DNA of 64,000 nucleotides from an uncultured Bacteroidales bacterium (GTDB taxonomy: Bacteria > Bacteroidota > Bacteroidia > Bacteroidales > F082), in the NCBI GenBank assembly GCA_946408345.1, contig CAMJRR010000003.1, positions 62,001-126,000 of the forward strand, read 5' to 3'. Positions 24,990 through 34,761 of this stretch are shown here, piece by piece (position 1 is the first letter of the stretch; each line of letters opens with the position of its first letter). Position numbers and translations under genes: made by a program. The notes under the pieces were generated by a model. That model was not told the DNA's origin and did not search any database. It was given only the letters and a program-made list of their open reading frames with translations.

Positions 24990-25895
24990 TCAGAATTTGC
25001 TTAAGTTACAGCCCCTTCCATCGGGCAAATTGAATTTCCAAGTCAGCGACACGCGAGCCATGCCGAACCAGTCGTTAAAGGCTGAGTTGCCGCGCTGTTG
25101 GTTTTCGGTATAGTGTCCATTTGGATTAGTCGTAGGATGTCCTTGGGCATTCACTGGAATTCCCGACGGTGTCGCTGTGGGGTCGGTAAGGTCATAATAC
25201 ATACCGTCAATGATAACAGTAGCATGTTGATCATCGGCTGGATACACCGTGGCAACATCATCCAAATAATCCGTAAAGGTCTTCTGCATTCTCCACTCCA
25301 TCGTAGCAGCCATGTGGCGCGACAACGAGAATTTCACCCCCATACCAAAAGGAATCGACACTCCGATAGGGCTGGTCTTGCCAAACATCTTGTCATACCA
25401 TTTTGCATTGGGGTCTTCGGGACCTTCGGTAGCATAGTTGCTCAAATCGACTAACTGACCTCCCACATTGGCGAAAGCAGTATATTGAAACACCGAAATG
25501 CCACCAAAAATATAAGGTGATACGTTCTTTTTCGGATTGCCTGTGTAGTACTCCAAGAAATTGAACTCAGCCGTAAGACTGAAATCATTGATTTTCGAAG
25601 TAAAATTCAAGCCTCGTTCAGGACGCCAGTTGCATTTGCTGTCGTCAGCGGTCACGGTAGCACGGCTATAGTCAAAGCGGAATGTCCACCGGTTGTTGTA
25701 ATTGAAACGCACCAATCCGCCATATTGCAGCTGTGATTGCGCAAAAGGCAATATCGGGTTGATGTCGCCCATATAGTAACTCAAGCCCACATGAGGTCCC
25801 ACTTCAAGGGTTTTGGGATCATCAAATTGGGCATTGGCTTGGACAAAAATCGCCAAGCAACTCATTATCAATAAAAAACGAATCTTTCTATACAT
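24990..25895 (-). CDS. DUF6089 outer-membrane beta-barrel protein
   Basis: 301 residues with signal peptide to QANAQ, then EVGPHVGLSYYMGDINP, repeated amphipathic strands and YIFGGISVFQY, the form of the DUF6089 family found just upstream of uppS in many Bacteroidota. Function unknown; it may help envelope assembly by its place. A -7 box 12 bases upstream (25908-25915) gives the DUF6089-uppS-bamA set its own promoter. Confidence 0.88.
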   Translation of the reverse strand: MYRKIRFLLIMSCLAIFVQANAQFDDPKTLEVGPHVGLSYYMGDINPILPFAQSQLQYGGLVRFNYNNRWTFRFDYSRATVTADDSKCNWRPERGLNFTSKINDFSLTAEFNFLEYYTGNPKKNVSPYIFGGISVFQYTAFANVGGQLVDLSNYATEGPEDPNAKWYDKMFGKTSPIGVSIPFGMGVKFSLSRHMAATMEWRMQKTFTDYLDDVATVYPADDQHATVIIDGMYYDLTDPTATPSGIPVNAQGHPTTNPNGHYTENQQRGNSAFNDWFGMARVSLTWKFNLPDGRGCNLSKF

Positions 25896-25907
25896 AATTC
25901 AAGCTTG

Positions 25908-25915
25908 CAAAATTA
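25908..25915 (-). promoter_or_regulatory. Promoter -7 box of DUF6089-uppS-bamA
   Basis: The minus strand reads TAATTTTG and ends 12 bases before the ATG at 25895, implying a very short leader. It splits the long same-strand run into a dprA-rsgA-nadK part and an envelope part. Confidence 0.5.
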
Positions 25916-25943
25916 TGAATTTTTCCAATGAAAACGAAAGAAA

Positions 25944-26819
25944 TCAATTTCTATTGTCTTTTCCCCACATCAATTTGTTGCGGATGGTGCCAAAAAAGTC
26001 CTCACCACGCATCCTGACGAGGTTGAGACAGAAGACCGCCTTGCGCACCTCAAGTTGCACGGAAGTATCTAAGGTACAGCTTCTTGAGTCCATGCTGAAG
26101 ACAAATTTCTTCTCGCGGCCCTCTACCTGGATACGGATAATGCTGTCGTCAGGGATGACGACAGGACGCACTGTCAAATTGTGAGTGGCAATAGGTGTGA
26201 TGACGAAGTTCTTCGCATTGGGCGCGATGATAGGGCCGCCTGCACTCAGCGAATATGCCGTGGAGCCTGTCGGGGTGGCCAAAAGAATGCCATCTCCCCA
26301 ATAGGTGTTGAGATACACATCATCAACAAATACCTTGATAGCCAACAGACTATGCTCTGGGTTACGGATAACATTTAATTCGTTGAGGGCATATTTCACA
26401 TTGTCAAAGACCTTCTCCGGTGAAACCAGTTCCAAAAGGGTACGCTGTTCGACAGTATAGTCACCTGTGGCTACACTATGCACCGCCATGGCAATCTCGT
26501 TTTTGGAGATGCTGGAAAGAAATCCCAAGCGTCCCATATTGATGCCTGCCACCGGGATGCCCGAATCGAGAACGAAAGGCACGGTGTCGAGGATGGTACC
26601 GTCGCCACCGATGGAGAATAGCAGGTCGGCATTCAGGTCTTCATGGGAATGAAAAACGCTGTATTGCACGCCTATGGGGACGTAGGCGGCGACAATGTCA
26701 GCAAAAGGCTGGTATACAGCGATTTTTACTTGATTGTCAGCCAATTCCCTAAACAGTTGCCGCATATATTCCCCGTTTTCAGGAGCGAGGGTCTTTCCAA
26801 ATAAGGCAATGGTTTTCAT
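25944..26819 (-). CDS. nadK: NAD kinase
   Basis: 291 residues with the catalytic GGDGT (SIGGDGTILDT), the NE/D-rich ALNELNVIR, TPTGSTAYSLSAGGPI and the C-terminal RPVVIPDD. It phosphorylates NAD to NADP in the cytosol. Its ATG overlaps the rsgA stop by four bases, so the two are translationally coupled. Confidence 0.96.
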   Translation of the reverse strand: MKTIALFGKTLAPENGEYMRQLFRELADNQVKIAVYQPFADIVAAYVPIGVQYSVFHSHEDLNADLLFSIGGDGTILDTVPFVLDSGIPVAGINMGRLGFLSSISKNEIAMAVHSVATGDYTVEQRTLLELVSPEKVFDNVKYALNELNVIRNPEHSLLAIKVFVDDVYLNTYWGDGILLATPTGSTAYSLSAGGPIIAPNAKNFVITPIATHNLTVRPVVIPDDSIIRIQVEGREKKFVFSMDSRSCTLDTSVQLEVRKAVFCLNLVRMRGEDFFGTIRNKLMWGKDNRN

Positions 26820-27754
26820 ATTCCTTCTTCTTTTACTGAATCATGGCTTTCGTCCGTCATCATTCGAATGTAATTCACATAACGCCAATCAGCGATGTCG
26901 CCGTTTTCGACCGCCGCCTTCACCGCGCAACCGGGTTCGTGGGTATGGGTGCAGTTGGCAAAACGGCATTCGCTCATCAGATTACGCATCTCGGGAAAGC
27001 GCTGTGCCAAAGTCTCTTTCTCCAGGTCGTACAAGACAAATTCCTTGATGCCAGGCGTATCCACAATCCAAGCACCGAAATCAAGATGGTGCATCTCGGC
27101 AAAGGTGGTTGTATGCTTACCCTTCTCATGATAGTCGGAAATGGCTCCAATACGTACATTCAACGAGGGGTCAAGAGCTTTTACGAGAGCCGACTTACCC
27201 ACTCCAGAATGGCCTGAGAAAAGACAAATTTTATCTTGCATCAAGGCTTTCAGCTGGTCGATTTGAAAGCCTGTCTTGGCCGACACACCGAACGACGTAT
27301 AGCCAAGGTTCTGGTAGTATTCCATCAACACGCACATCTCCCCTATCTGCTCGTCAGTGTAGAGGTCACACTTGTTGAAAACCAAGGCAGCGGGAATATG
27401 ATAGGCTTCAGCGGTCACTAAAAAGCGGTCGATGAAGCCCGTGGAAGTGCGCGGCTGAGCGATGGTGGCCACAACGATGGCCAAATCTACGTTGGCAGCT
27501 ATGATATGCGAGGCCTTGCTCAGGTTGACCGACTGGCGGACAATCACATTGTCGCGCGGCTCAATCTTCTTGATGACCCCAGTTTCTTTACCTGGCTCTT
27601 GCTCAAACTGCACGTTATCGCCCACAGCCACAGGGTTGGTAGAGCGGATGCCATCGAGGCGGATTTTTCCGCGCAGGCGACACTCCCACTGTCGTCCCGT
27701 TTCATCGAGGACGATGTACCAACTTCCTGTCGATTTAATGACTTTGCCTAACAT
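26816..27754 (-). CDS. rsgA: Ribosome small-subunit-dependent GTPase A
   Basis: 312 residues: N-terminal OB fold (RGKIRLDGIRSTNPVAVGDNV), circularly permuted GTPase with NKCD, P-loop GHSGVGKSALVKAL and DTPGIKEF, then a zinc site C-x5-C-x-H-x5-C (CRFANCTHTHEPGC). It checks late 30S maturation and is released after GTP hydrolysis. Its start overlaps the dprA stop by seven bases. Confidence 0.96.
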   Translation of the reverse strand: MLGKVIKSTGSWYIVLDETGRQWECRLRGKIRLDGIRSTNPVAVGDNVQFEQEPGKETGVIKKIEPRDNVIVRQSVNLSKASHIIAANVDLAIVVATIAQPRTSTGFIDRFLVTAEAYHIPAALVFNKCDLYTDEQIGEMCVLMEYYQNLGYTSFGVSAKTGFQIDQLKALMQDKICLFSGHSGVGKSALVKALDPSLNVRIGAISDYHEKGKHTTTFAEMHHLDFGAWIVDTPGIKEFVLYDLEKETLAQRFPEMRNLMSECRFANCTHTHEPGCAVKAAVENGDIADWRYVNYIRMMTDESHDSVKEEGI

Positions 27755-28845
27755 TTCTGATATCGCTTTCCTGGCAGTGCCATCAGCACGCCGTCAAATT
27801 CCAATGTCAACAGAATTGCTGCAATCTTTGTGGTCGGCAACTCGGTCTTTACAATGATGTCGTCCAAATTGACAACCGCACTTGAACCGAAACAATCCAT
27901 GACAAGTTTTTCATCAGCGGTAAACTCGCGGAACAAAGCCGTTTGTTTTTCGTTCTTCGACTCCGAGTCCCAGCGCATGATGTAGCGCAGATTGAGCACG
28001 CTCTCCATGAGATGAGCGCGGTTGGTACGGATGAGGTAGTTGCAGCCTTGGCTGTAGATGTCCATCACTCGGCCCGGATAGGCAAATACATCGCGGCTAT
28101 ATGAGTTAGCCAAATCGGCTGTAATCAACGAGCCACCTTTCATCGCCGATTCAATAACGACCACGGCATCGGCCATGCCCGCGATGATGCGGTTGCGACG
28201 CGGGAAGTTCTCGCGATCGGGTTGAGTGCCGCTGATGCATTCGGTGAGGATACCGCCTCCTTGCTCTATCATATCCGAAGCCAGTTTCTTGTTTGGCGCA
28301 GGATATATCTGTTGCATTCCGCTACCCATCACGCCAACCGTCGGGATGCCGTTTTTCACTGAGGCTTTGTGGGCACAAGTGTCGACACCATAGGCCAAAC
28401 CACTCACAATCAAGACATCGTCATCCTTCAAGTCTTCCACCAACTGATTACAGTTCTCCTTGCCGTATTCGGTGATATTGCGTGTGCCGACAATGGCTAC
28501 CACACGATTGGCATTAAGGTTGGCCTTGCCCTTATAATAAAGCATCAACGGACCATCGTCGCACTGTAACAAGCGTCGCGGATAATCAGGATCAAGGAAG
28601 AACAATGGCTGAATGCCGTTCTTTTCAATGAAATCAATCTCCTCCTCTGCTCTTTTCAGGTATTCCTTGGGTTTGCAAACAGCATCAATAGAAGCCTCTC
28701 GCATGCCCGTAATCTTCTCCAACGACTTGCGCGTCTCCTTGAAGATGGCCTCGGCGCTACCGCAATACTGCACGAATTTCTTCCCGCTGATATCACCGAT
28801 ACCAGGGAGTAATGTCAATGCAATTTGATATTGGAGGTCGGTCAT
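27748..28845 (-). CDS. dprA: DNA-processing protein DprA
   Basis: 365 residues with an N-terminal helix-hairpin-helix region (LLPGIGDISGKKFVQYCG), the Rossmann-like core (GTRNITEYGKENC, GSGMQQIYPAPNKKLA, RENFPRRNRIIAGMADAVVV) and a C-terminal DML1-type winged helix. It loads RecA on incoming single-stranded DNA during transformation. It heads the dprA-rsgA-nadK group. Just upstream lies a stretch of word repeats that separates it from lepA. Confidence 0.95.
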   Translation of the reverse strand: MTDLQYQIALTLLPGIGDISGKKFVQYCGSAEAIFKETRKSLEKITGMREASIDAVCKPKEYLKRAEEEIDFIEKNGIQPLFFLDPDYPRRLLQCDDGPLMLYYKGKANLNANRVVAIVGTRNITEYGKENCNQLVEDLKDDDVLIVSGLAYGVDTCAHKASVKNGIPTVGVMGSGMQQIYPAPNKKLASDMIEQGGGILTECISGTQPDRENFPRRNRIIAGMADAVVVIESAMKGGSLITADLANSYSRDVFAYPGRVMDIYSQGCNYLIRTNRAHLMESVLNLRYIMRWDSESKNEKQTALFREFTADEKLVMDCFGSSAVVNLDDIIVKTELPTTKIAAILLTLEFDGVLMALPGKRYQKC

Positions 28846-28853
28846 CTAGTTTA

Positions 28854-28957
28854 GAGTTTAGAGTTGAGTGTTTAGAGTTTAGAGTCAGACACGCTTTGCG
28901 TCATTGACTCGCTTCGCATCGTCGAATCGGAGATTTGCGAGGAACGAAGCCATCCAG
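28854..28957. repeat. Composite spacer: TTTAGAGT words and a diverged CATTGCGAGGAACGAAG element
   Basis: 28854-28885 are words of GTTTAGAGTTGAGTG. 28891-28957 begin GCTTTGCGTCATTGA and end TTTGCGAGGAACGAAGCCATCCAG, the two halves of the element intact at 42251-42284 but pushed apart by about 25 bases. Confidence 0.7.
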
Positions 28958-28961
28958 AGAT

Positions 28962-30749
28962 TTAATCCAGTTTCAAGACTGCAAGGAACGCCGACTGCGG
29001 CACCTCGACATTGCCGATTTGACGCATACGTTTCTTGCCTGCCTTTTGTTTCTCGAGCAGTTTGCGCTTACGGGAGACGTCGCCGCCGTAGCACTTCGCC
29101 GTCACGTCCTTGCGCACCTGCCGCACCGTCTCTCGCGCGATGATCTTTGCTCCAATGGCTGCCTGAATGGCGATGTCGAACTGGTGTCTTGGAATCAATT
29201 CCTTCAGCTTCTCGCACATACGGCGACCGAAGTCGTAGGCATGGCCGCGATGAATCAAGGTTGACAAGGCATCGACGGACTCGCCGTTGAGCATGATGTC
29301 GAGTTTCACCAAGTCGGCATCTTGATAGCCAGCGATATGATAGTCGAAGGAGGCATAGCCCTTCGAGATGGATTTCAGCTTGTCGTAGAAGTCGAAGACG
29401 ATTTCGCTCAACGGCATCTGGAAGGTCAGCTCCACACGGTCAGTGGAGAGGTAGACCTGATTCTTCAGTACGCCACGACGGTCGATGCAGAGCGTCATGA
29501 TAGGCCCAGTGAACTCGTTCTTCGAAATGATTTGTGCAAGGATATAGGGTTCCTCAATGTGGTCGATCTTCGTCACCTCGGGCAAGCCACTGGGGTTGTG
29601 CACTTCAATCATCTCGCCGTCGGTCTTGAAGCACTTGAACGAGACGTTGGGCACCGTCGTGATGACGTCCATGTCAAACTCACGGTCGAGACGCTCCTGC
29701 ACAATCTCCATGTGCAAAAGGCCCAAGAATCCGCAACGGAATCCGAAGCCCAAGGCTGCCGACGATTCAGGTTCCCAAACCAAGGAAGCATCATTGAGTT
29801 GCAGCTTCTCCAACGAAGCGCGCAGCTCCTCATAGTCGTCCGCGTCGACGGGATAGATACCCGCAAACAGCATGGGTTTCACGTTCTCGAAACCCGCCAC
29901 TGGTTCGGCGCAAGGACGCTCGACATGGGTGATGGTGTCGCCAACCTTGACCTCTTTCGAGGTCTTGATGCCAGAAATAATGTATCCCACGTCGCCCGCA
30001 GAGAGTTCGTTCTTAGGCACTTGCTTCAGTTGCAACACACCAATCTCGTCGGCATTGTATTCCTTACCTGTGGCGAAGAACTTCACCAAGTCATTGGTGT
30101 GCATGGTGCCGTTCATGATGCGGAAATAGGCGATGATGCCACGGAATGAGTTGAACACCGAGTCGAAGATGAGGGCTTGCAAAGGTGCCTCAGGGTCGCC
30201 CTTCGGACAGGGGACGCGTTCCACGATGGCATCGAGCACGGCAGGCACGCCTTCGCCCGTGCGCGCACTGACCTTCAGGATTTCCGAAGGGTCGCAGCCC
30301 AAGAGGTCAACCATCTGGTCCTCCACGATGTCGACCATGGCACTATCCATATCGATCTTGTTCATCACGGGGATGATTTCGAGGTCGTGCTCAAGGGCAG
30401 AATAAAGGTTGGCAATCGTCTGGGCTTGAATACCTTGTGTGGCATCCACCACCAACAAAGCGCCTTCACAGGCAGCGATGCTGCGTGAAACCTCGTACGA
30501 AAAGTCAACGTGGCCAGGAGTATCAATAAGGTTAAGGGTATATTCTTCGCCCTTATAGTTGTATTTCATTTGGATGGCGTGGCTCTTGATGGTGATGCCG
30601 CGCTCGCGCTCAAGGTCCATATCGTCAAGCACCTGATCGACGAGTTCTTTGTCGTTGAGCGTATGGGTTAGTTCCAAAAGCCTATCGGCCAAGGTTGATT
30701 TGCCATGGTCGATATGTGCTATGATGCAAAAATTTCGGATGTTTTTCAT
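28962..30749 (-). CDS. lepA: Elongation factor 4 (LepA)
   Basis: Read from the ATG at 30749 (595 residues, [19 protein letters not shown]); the longer frame runs through the promoter. G motifs: [37 protein letters not shown]; domain IV and the LepA-specific C-terminal domain end in [22 protein letters not shown]. It acts on stalled or initiating ribosomes. The -7 box ends seven bases before the ATG, so the message is probably leaderless. Single gene, not obviously joined to its neighbours. Confidence 0.96.
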   Translation of the reverse strand: MKNIRNFCIIAHIDHGKSTLADRLLELTHTLNDKELVDQVLDDMDLERERGITIKSHAIQMKYNYKGEEYTLNLIDTPGHVDFSYEVSRSIAACEGALLVVDATQGIQAQTIANLYSALEHDLEIIPVMNKIDMDSAMVDIVEDQMVDLLGCDPSEILKVSARTGEGVPAVLDAIVERVPCPKGDPEAPLQALIFDSVFNSFRGIIAYFRIMNGTMHTNDLVKFFATGKEYNADEIGVLQLKQVPKNELSAGDVGYIISGIKTSKEVKVGDTITHVERPCAEPVAGFENVKPMLFAGIYPVDADDYEELRASLEKLQLNDASLVWEPESSAALGFGFRCGFLGLLHMEIVQERLDREFDMDVITTVPNVSFKCFKTDGEMIEVHNPSGLPEVTKIDHIEEPYILAQIISKNEFTGPIMTLCIDRRGVLKNQVYLSTDRVELTFQMPLSEIVFDFYDKLKSISKGYASFDYHIAGYQDADLVKLDIMLNGESVDALSTLIHRGHAYDFGRRMCEKLKELIPRHQFDIAIQAAIGAKIIARETVRQVRKDVTAKCYGGDVSRKRKLLEKQKAGKKRMRQIGNVEVPQSAFLAVLKLD

Positions 30750-30756
30750 TTGGGCG

Positions 30757-30764
30757 CAAAAATA
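30757..30764 (-). promoter_or_regulatory. Promoter -7 box of lepA, seven bases from its ATG
   Basis: The minus strand reads TATTTTTG, then seven bases, then ATG. With the usual initiation distance the RNA would begin at or within two or three bases of the start codon. Confidence 0.55.
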
Positions 30765-30820
30765 GGAAATTTTTCGCTTTGCAGCCCAAAATTGTAGCAC
30801 GGAAAATGCACATCATGCAA

Positions 30821-32770
30821 TCACTCGTCCGAAACCAAGCGGACAGAATATCCTTTACATCTAATTTTAGCTACGATGAATCCTGAAATATATAATGGAT
30901 CCATATCGTAAGTGACTATTTTCAATGCAACAGCATTGCTCACACCTACAGGATACCCGTCCAGGAATTGTGATGACGTCCAATAGGAGCCACAGACAAA
31001 AAACGGGTCGTAATGCAAACCAATTTGCCACAAACCGGCATCTATAGACTCTTCATTATTAAACCAATCAAAATACACCCCGTCATATCCCGTGAACTGA
31101 AAACGGGCTCCGGCAGCGGGCATGAATACCGCACCAGCAGGCTCCAACACCTCCAGCCATTCCCTTCCTGTAATTGTATTCGTGGAATAATAGCAAAACT
31201 CGTTGGCCTCGTTGAGATAATAAGTGGATGCATTCCAGTCGTCAGGCAACACAATCATACCTCTAACCCCAGCCACAATCGCCATAGCGAAGCGTATGCC
31301 CGATACCGTGTGCCTTTCCGTAAGAAGATACAAAAACTCTTCTGCTGAAGGAGTGCGCCACTGTCTTGAACCTCCGTTGCTGATGGTATTGTGGACACCC
31401 CAATCCGCTTGGGCATAATCGCCTGTCAAATCGAAGTTACCTGGAGGACCATACGCATCACTTTCGTATATATGTGACGCAAAGTCGTAGGGCTTATAAT
31501 AAACATTGCCATTATCCCATCCACTTGTGCCCCAACCAAAAAGATCAACCCAGCCAGGATAATATTTGCCAACCTTAGTATTGTCACATTTTGCGCCATT
31601 TACATATACAGTTCCGAGCTCCATATCGCCGATTCCTTCACACAAGCTAGGACCTCCCACAAAATCCCATTGACGTTCGGCGAAACGCCAGATGTTATCA
31701 TCAGGATAGTATTGCAAGTTACCTTGCGAAAAGCGCACCTGACGGTCGGGGCTAACGGAGAACAAGCCTGGAAGTGCACCATTTGCCCATGGGATGAAAT
31801 GGTCATAAGGGACAAACTCCAACTCATCACCGTATGCCACACCTTCCTCATTGATAGCGTATGCACGAACGTAATGCGTTCGACCTCTCTCCAAACCCGA
31901 AAAATAGCCGCTGTATTCTGACACACCAACGCCCACCTTGGTGTGAAGCCCATCAATGGTAGGATTGTGCTCCGTGCCCCAGCAAAAACCAGATTCCGTC
32001 ACCTCAAGACCTCCGTCGCGAATTACTTCGCCTTCCGCCTTGACTCTCGATGCTGTCACATCCGACACCGAAATGGTGCGTACTTCCATAGGTAGCACTT
32101 TGGTGTCGAAAGCCAACTGGTCACCATAGTACACGCCTTTGGTGCATACTGCATAGGCACAGACATAATATCTCGTCTCTGGTTGCAGGTCCGTCAGCTG
32201 ACATTCGAATGGTCCTTCGCCGGAACCCAAAGGAACATGCGCTCCTTCAATCGTCGGCCTCATCTCCGTTCCATAACAGATGCCTCGCTCCATCACCTCC
32301 TGTCCACCTCCACTGAGCACTTGACCACTGAGAACGGCTGAGCAATGAGTGATATCTTTTACTTCATAGGTGTCAACCAATGGAAGTGTATCACTCATCG
32401 TGGTGAAGGTAAACTCCTTACTAAAGCCTCGTCCCGCCTCATTGGTTGCAAAAGCTTTGCAGATATAGGCCGTAGAAGGCAAAAGATCGGGCAACACACC
32501 TGTGAAACGCTCACCTCCTTCCACAAGCAGTTGGCCGTCGAGGGTACCGCCTGCCTTGCCATAGCAGAAACCTCGTTCCGTAATCTCACCGCCTCCATAG
32601 TTGACCACGTCAGCTACCATCCAAGCCTTGTTGTAACTCACTGCAACTGAAGATTCCACCATGACCACCGTAGGAATCTCAACCTCTTTGGGTTTCTTGC
32701 AGCCCGTGGCAAGCAGCATGACCGCCAATAGGAAAAAAGCGGCCGATGTAATAATATAGTTCGTTTTCAT
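30821..32770 (-). CDS. FN3-repeat lipoprotein, copy C of a tandem triplet
   Basis: 649 residues. Lipobox LLATGC gives Cys24. Three fibronectin-III-like repeats of about 95 residues follow (each with an ERGFCYG/SGFCWG strand and a Y-x-C/R-A-x-A-x-N/C-x-x-G-x-x-YG end). A C-terminal domain of about 320 residues comes next: LFSVSPDRQVRFSQGNLQY, WRFAERQWDFVGG, GWVDLFGWGTSGWDNG, QWRTPSAEEFLYLL, SYWTSSQ, VRLVSDE. The end resembles the DUF1566/Fibrobacter paralogous domain of surface proteins. Likely a cell-surface adhesin or binding protein. Last of three paralogs; no catalytic site recognised. Confidence 0.82.
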   Translation of the reverse strand: MKTNYIITSAAFFLLAVMLLATGCKKPKEVEIPTVVMVESSVAVSYNKAWMVADVVNYGGGEITERGFCYGKAGGTLDGQLLVEGGERFTGVLPDLLPSTAYICKAFATNEAGRGFSKEFTFTTMSDTLPLVDTYEVKDITHCSAVLSGQVLSGGGQEVMERGICYGTEMRPTIEGAHVPLGSGEGPFECQLTDLQPETRYYVCAYAVCTKGVYYGDQLAFDTKVLPMEVRTISVSDVTASRVKAEGEVIRDGGLEVTESGFCWGTEHNPTIDGLHTKVGVGVSEYSGYFSGLERGRTHYVRAYAINEEGVAYGDELEFVPYDHFIPWANGALPGLFSVSPDRQVRFSQGNLQYYPDDNIWRFAERQWDFVGGPSLCEGIGDMELGTVYVNGAKCDNTKVGKYYPGWVDLFGWGTSGWDNGNVYYKPYDFASHIYESDAYGPPGNFDLTGDYAQADWGVHNTISNGGSRQWRTPSAEEFLYLLTERHTVSGIRFAMAIVAGVRGMIVLPDDWNASTYYLNEANEFCYYSTNTITGREWLEVLEPAGAVFMPAAGARFQFTGYDGVYFDWFNNEESIDAGLWQIGLHYDPFFVCGSYWTSSQFLDGYPVGVSNAVALKIVTYDMDPLYISGFIVAKIRCKGYSVRLVSDE

Positions 32771-32834
32771 AGTTATTAGTTTTTTAGGTAGTATTTCGTT
32801 TCAGTAATAATCAATCATAGGTAACCGTTTCCCT

Positions 32835-34715
32835 TCACGCGTCCGAAACCAAGCGGACGGAAATGCCTCTGCACCTTAAGCGTTCGCCAATACGAAGAGA
32901 ATATCCACCCGAAAATATAAGATACGAAGCATAATCCACGCTTCCCTCGACACAGGTCGTCGTCCAATAACACCCAAAACAATCTTCCTTGAATGATTCA
33001 CTATTTCCCATATAATAAAGCTCTGTCATTCCAGACGGTTTATAGTCCGCCATAGTGTCTCCTGCTGTAGGCATGAAAACTGCGCCAGCAGGTTCCAAAA
33101 CGTCAAGCCAACTTGCTCCAGAAATGACATTGGTATCATAATAAGTATTGGAGTTGACCCCTTGCAGGTGATAGGTGGAAGCATTCCAATCATCGGGCAA
33201 CACAACCAAGCCACAAACTCCAGCCACAATTGCCATAGCAAACCGAATTCCTGAGGGTGTTTCCCTTTCAAACAAAAGGTAGTTGTATTCGTCGGCACTT
33301 GGCGTGCGCCATTGACGCGAACTCCCATTGCTAATGGTGTTGTATACGCCCCAATCCGATTGTGCATATTCCCCTGTCAAATCGTAGTTGCCGACTGGAC
33401 CGAAAAAGTTAAAAACCTCATCTGCATAATCGTATGGATGATAGTAGACGTTCCCGTTGTCCCAACCGCTGGTGCCCCAGCAAAACAAATCAATCCATCC
33501 CGAATAATACCGACCTGTCAAGGTGTTGTCACACTTGACGCCATTTGCATACACGGTGCCAAAATCCATATAGTCAAGTTGTTCGTCCCACCAAGGACCT
33601 CCCACAAAATCCCATTGGTGCTCGGCAAAACGCCAGATGTCATCATCGGGACAATATTGCAGATTACCTTGCGAAAAGCGCACCTGACGGCCTTCACCAA
33701 CGGTAAACAAACCTGGAGATGTGCCGTTAGGCCACGGTGAAAACGGATCGTCGGGGACAAATTCAATCTCATCTCCATAAGCCACATCCTCCTCATTGAT
33801 GGCGTATGCGCGAACGTAATGCGTTTGGCCTTTTTCCAAACCTGAAAAATAATAGGCGAACTGTCCCAAACCGATAGACGCCTTGATGTGAAGCCCTTCA
33901 ATGGTGGGATTGTGTTCCGTGCCCCAGCAAAAACCACATTCCGTCACTTCAAGGCCACCATCCCTAATCACCTCGCCTTCCGCCTTGACTCGTGATGCTG
34001 TTACATCCGACACCGAAATGGTACGCACCGCCATGGGAAGCACTTTGGTGTCGAAAGCCAGCTGGTCGCCATAGTAAACACCCTTGGTGCATACTGCATA
34101 AGCACGAATATAATACCTCGTCTCGGGTTGTAAGTCCGTCAGCTGACATTCGAATGACCCTGCACCCGAACCCAATGCAATATGTGCGCCTTCAATCGTC
34201 GGTCGCATCTCCATGCCGTAGCAGAAGCCGTGCTCCATCACCTCCTGTCCGCCTCCACTGAGCACTTGGCCACTGGGAACAGCGGAACAATGTGTGATAT
34301 CTTTCACCGTGTAAGTGTCAACCAATGGAATCGTATCGCTCATTGTGGTGAATGAAAACTCGTTGCTGTAGCCTCGTCCGGCCTCGTTGCCTGCGAAGGC
34401 TTTACAGACGTATGCCGTAGAAGGCAAAAGGTCGGGCAGCACACCTGTGAAATGTTCACCTCCTTCCACAAGCAATTGACCATCGAGTGCGCCGCCTGCC
34501 TTGCCATAACAGAAGCCGCGTTCCGTAATCTCGCCGCCTCCATCGTTGACCACTTCAGCTACCATCCATGCCTTGTTGTAACTCACTGCAACAGAAGATT
34601 CCACCATAGTCACTGTAGGAGGCATCACCTCCTTGGGCTTTTTGCAGCCTGTCTCAATCAACATGACCATTAACAGAGAAACAGCGGTCGCCATGATGGT
34701 ATAGTTCGTTTTCAT
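32835..34715 (-). CDS. FN3-repeat lipoprotein, copy B of a tandem triplet
   Basis: 626 residues with the same plan as its two neighbours: lipobox LIETGC, three FN3-like repeats and the QVRFSQGNLQYCPDD...QWRTPSADEY...YWTTT...VRLVSDA domain. The first 330 residues are nearly the same as in copy A, while the C-terminal domain differs in its loops (for example the stretch after GAVFMPTAGD). Here one repeat has lost the ERG strand (EHGFCYG). Spacing to copy C is 64 bases with no promoter seen, so one transcript is likely. Confidence 0.82.
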   Translation of the reverse strand: MKTNYTIMATAVSLLMVMLIETGCKKPKEVMPPTVTMVESSVAVSYNKAWMVAEVVNDGGGEITERGFCYGKAGGALDGQLLVEGGEHFTGVLPDLLPSTAYVCKAFAGNEAGRGYSNEFSFTTMSDTIPLVDTYTVKDITHCSAVPSGQVLSGGGQEVMEHGFCYGMEMRPTIEGAHIALGSGAGSFECQLTDLQPETRYYIRAYAVCTKGVYYGDQLAFDTKVLPMAVRTISVSDVTASRVKAEGEVIRDGGLEVTECGFCWGTEHNPTIEGLHIKASIGLGQFAYYFSGLEKGQTHYVRAYAINEEDVAYGDEIEFVPDDPFSPWPNGTSPGLFTVGEGRQVRFSQGNLQYCPDDDIWRFAEHQWDFVGGPWWDEQLDYMDFGTVYANGVKCDNTLTGRYYSGWIDLFCWGTSGWDNGNVYYHPYDYADEVFNFFGPVGNYDLTGEYAQSDWGVYNTISNGSSRQWRTPSADEYNYLLFERETPSGIRFAMAIVAGVCGLVVLPDDWNASTYHLQGVNSNTYYDTNVISGASWLDVLEPAGAVFMPTAGDTMADYKPSGMTELYYMGNSESFKEDCFGCYWTTTCVEGSVDYASYLIFSGGYSLRIGERLRCRGISVRLVSDA

Positions 34716-34761
34716 AGTTATTAGTTTTTTGTAGTCATTGCATGTTTTATACTTGTTTCTT

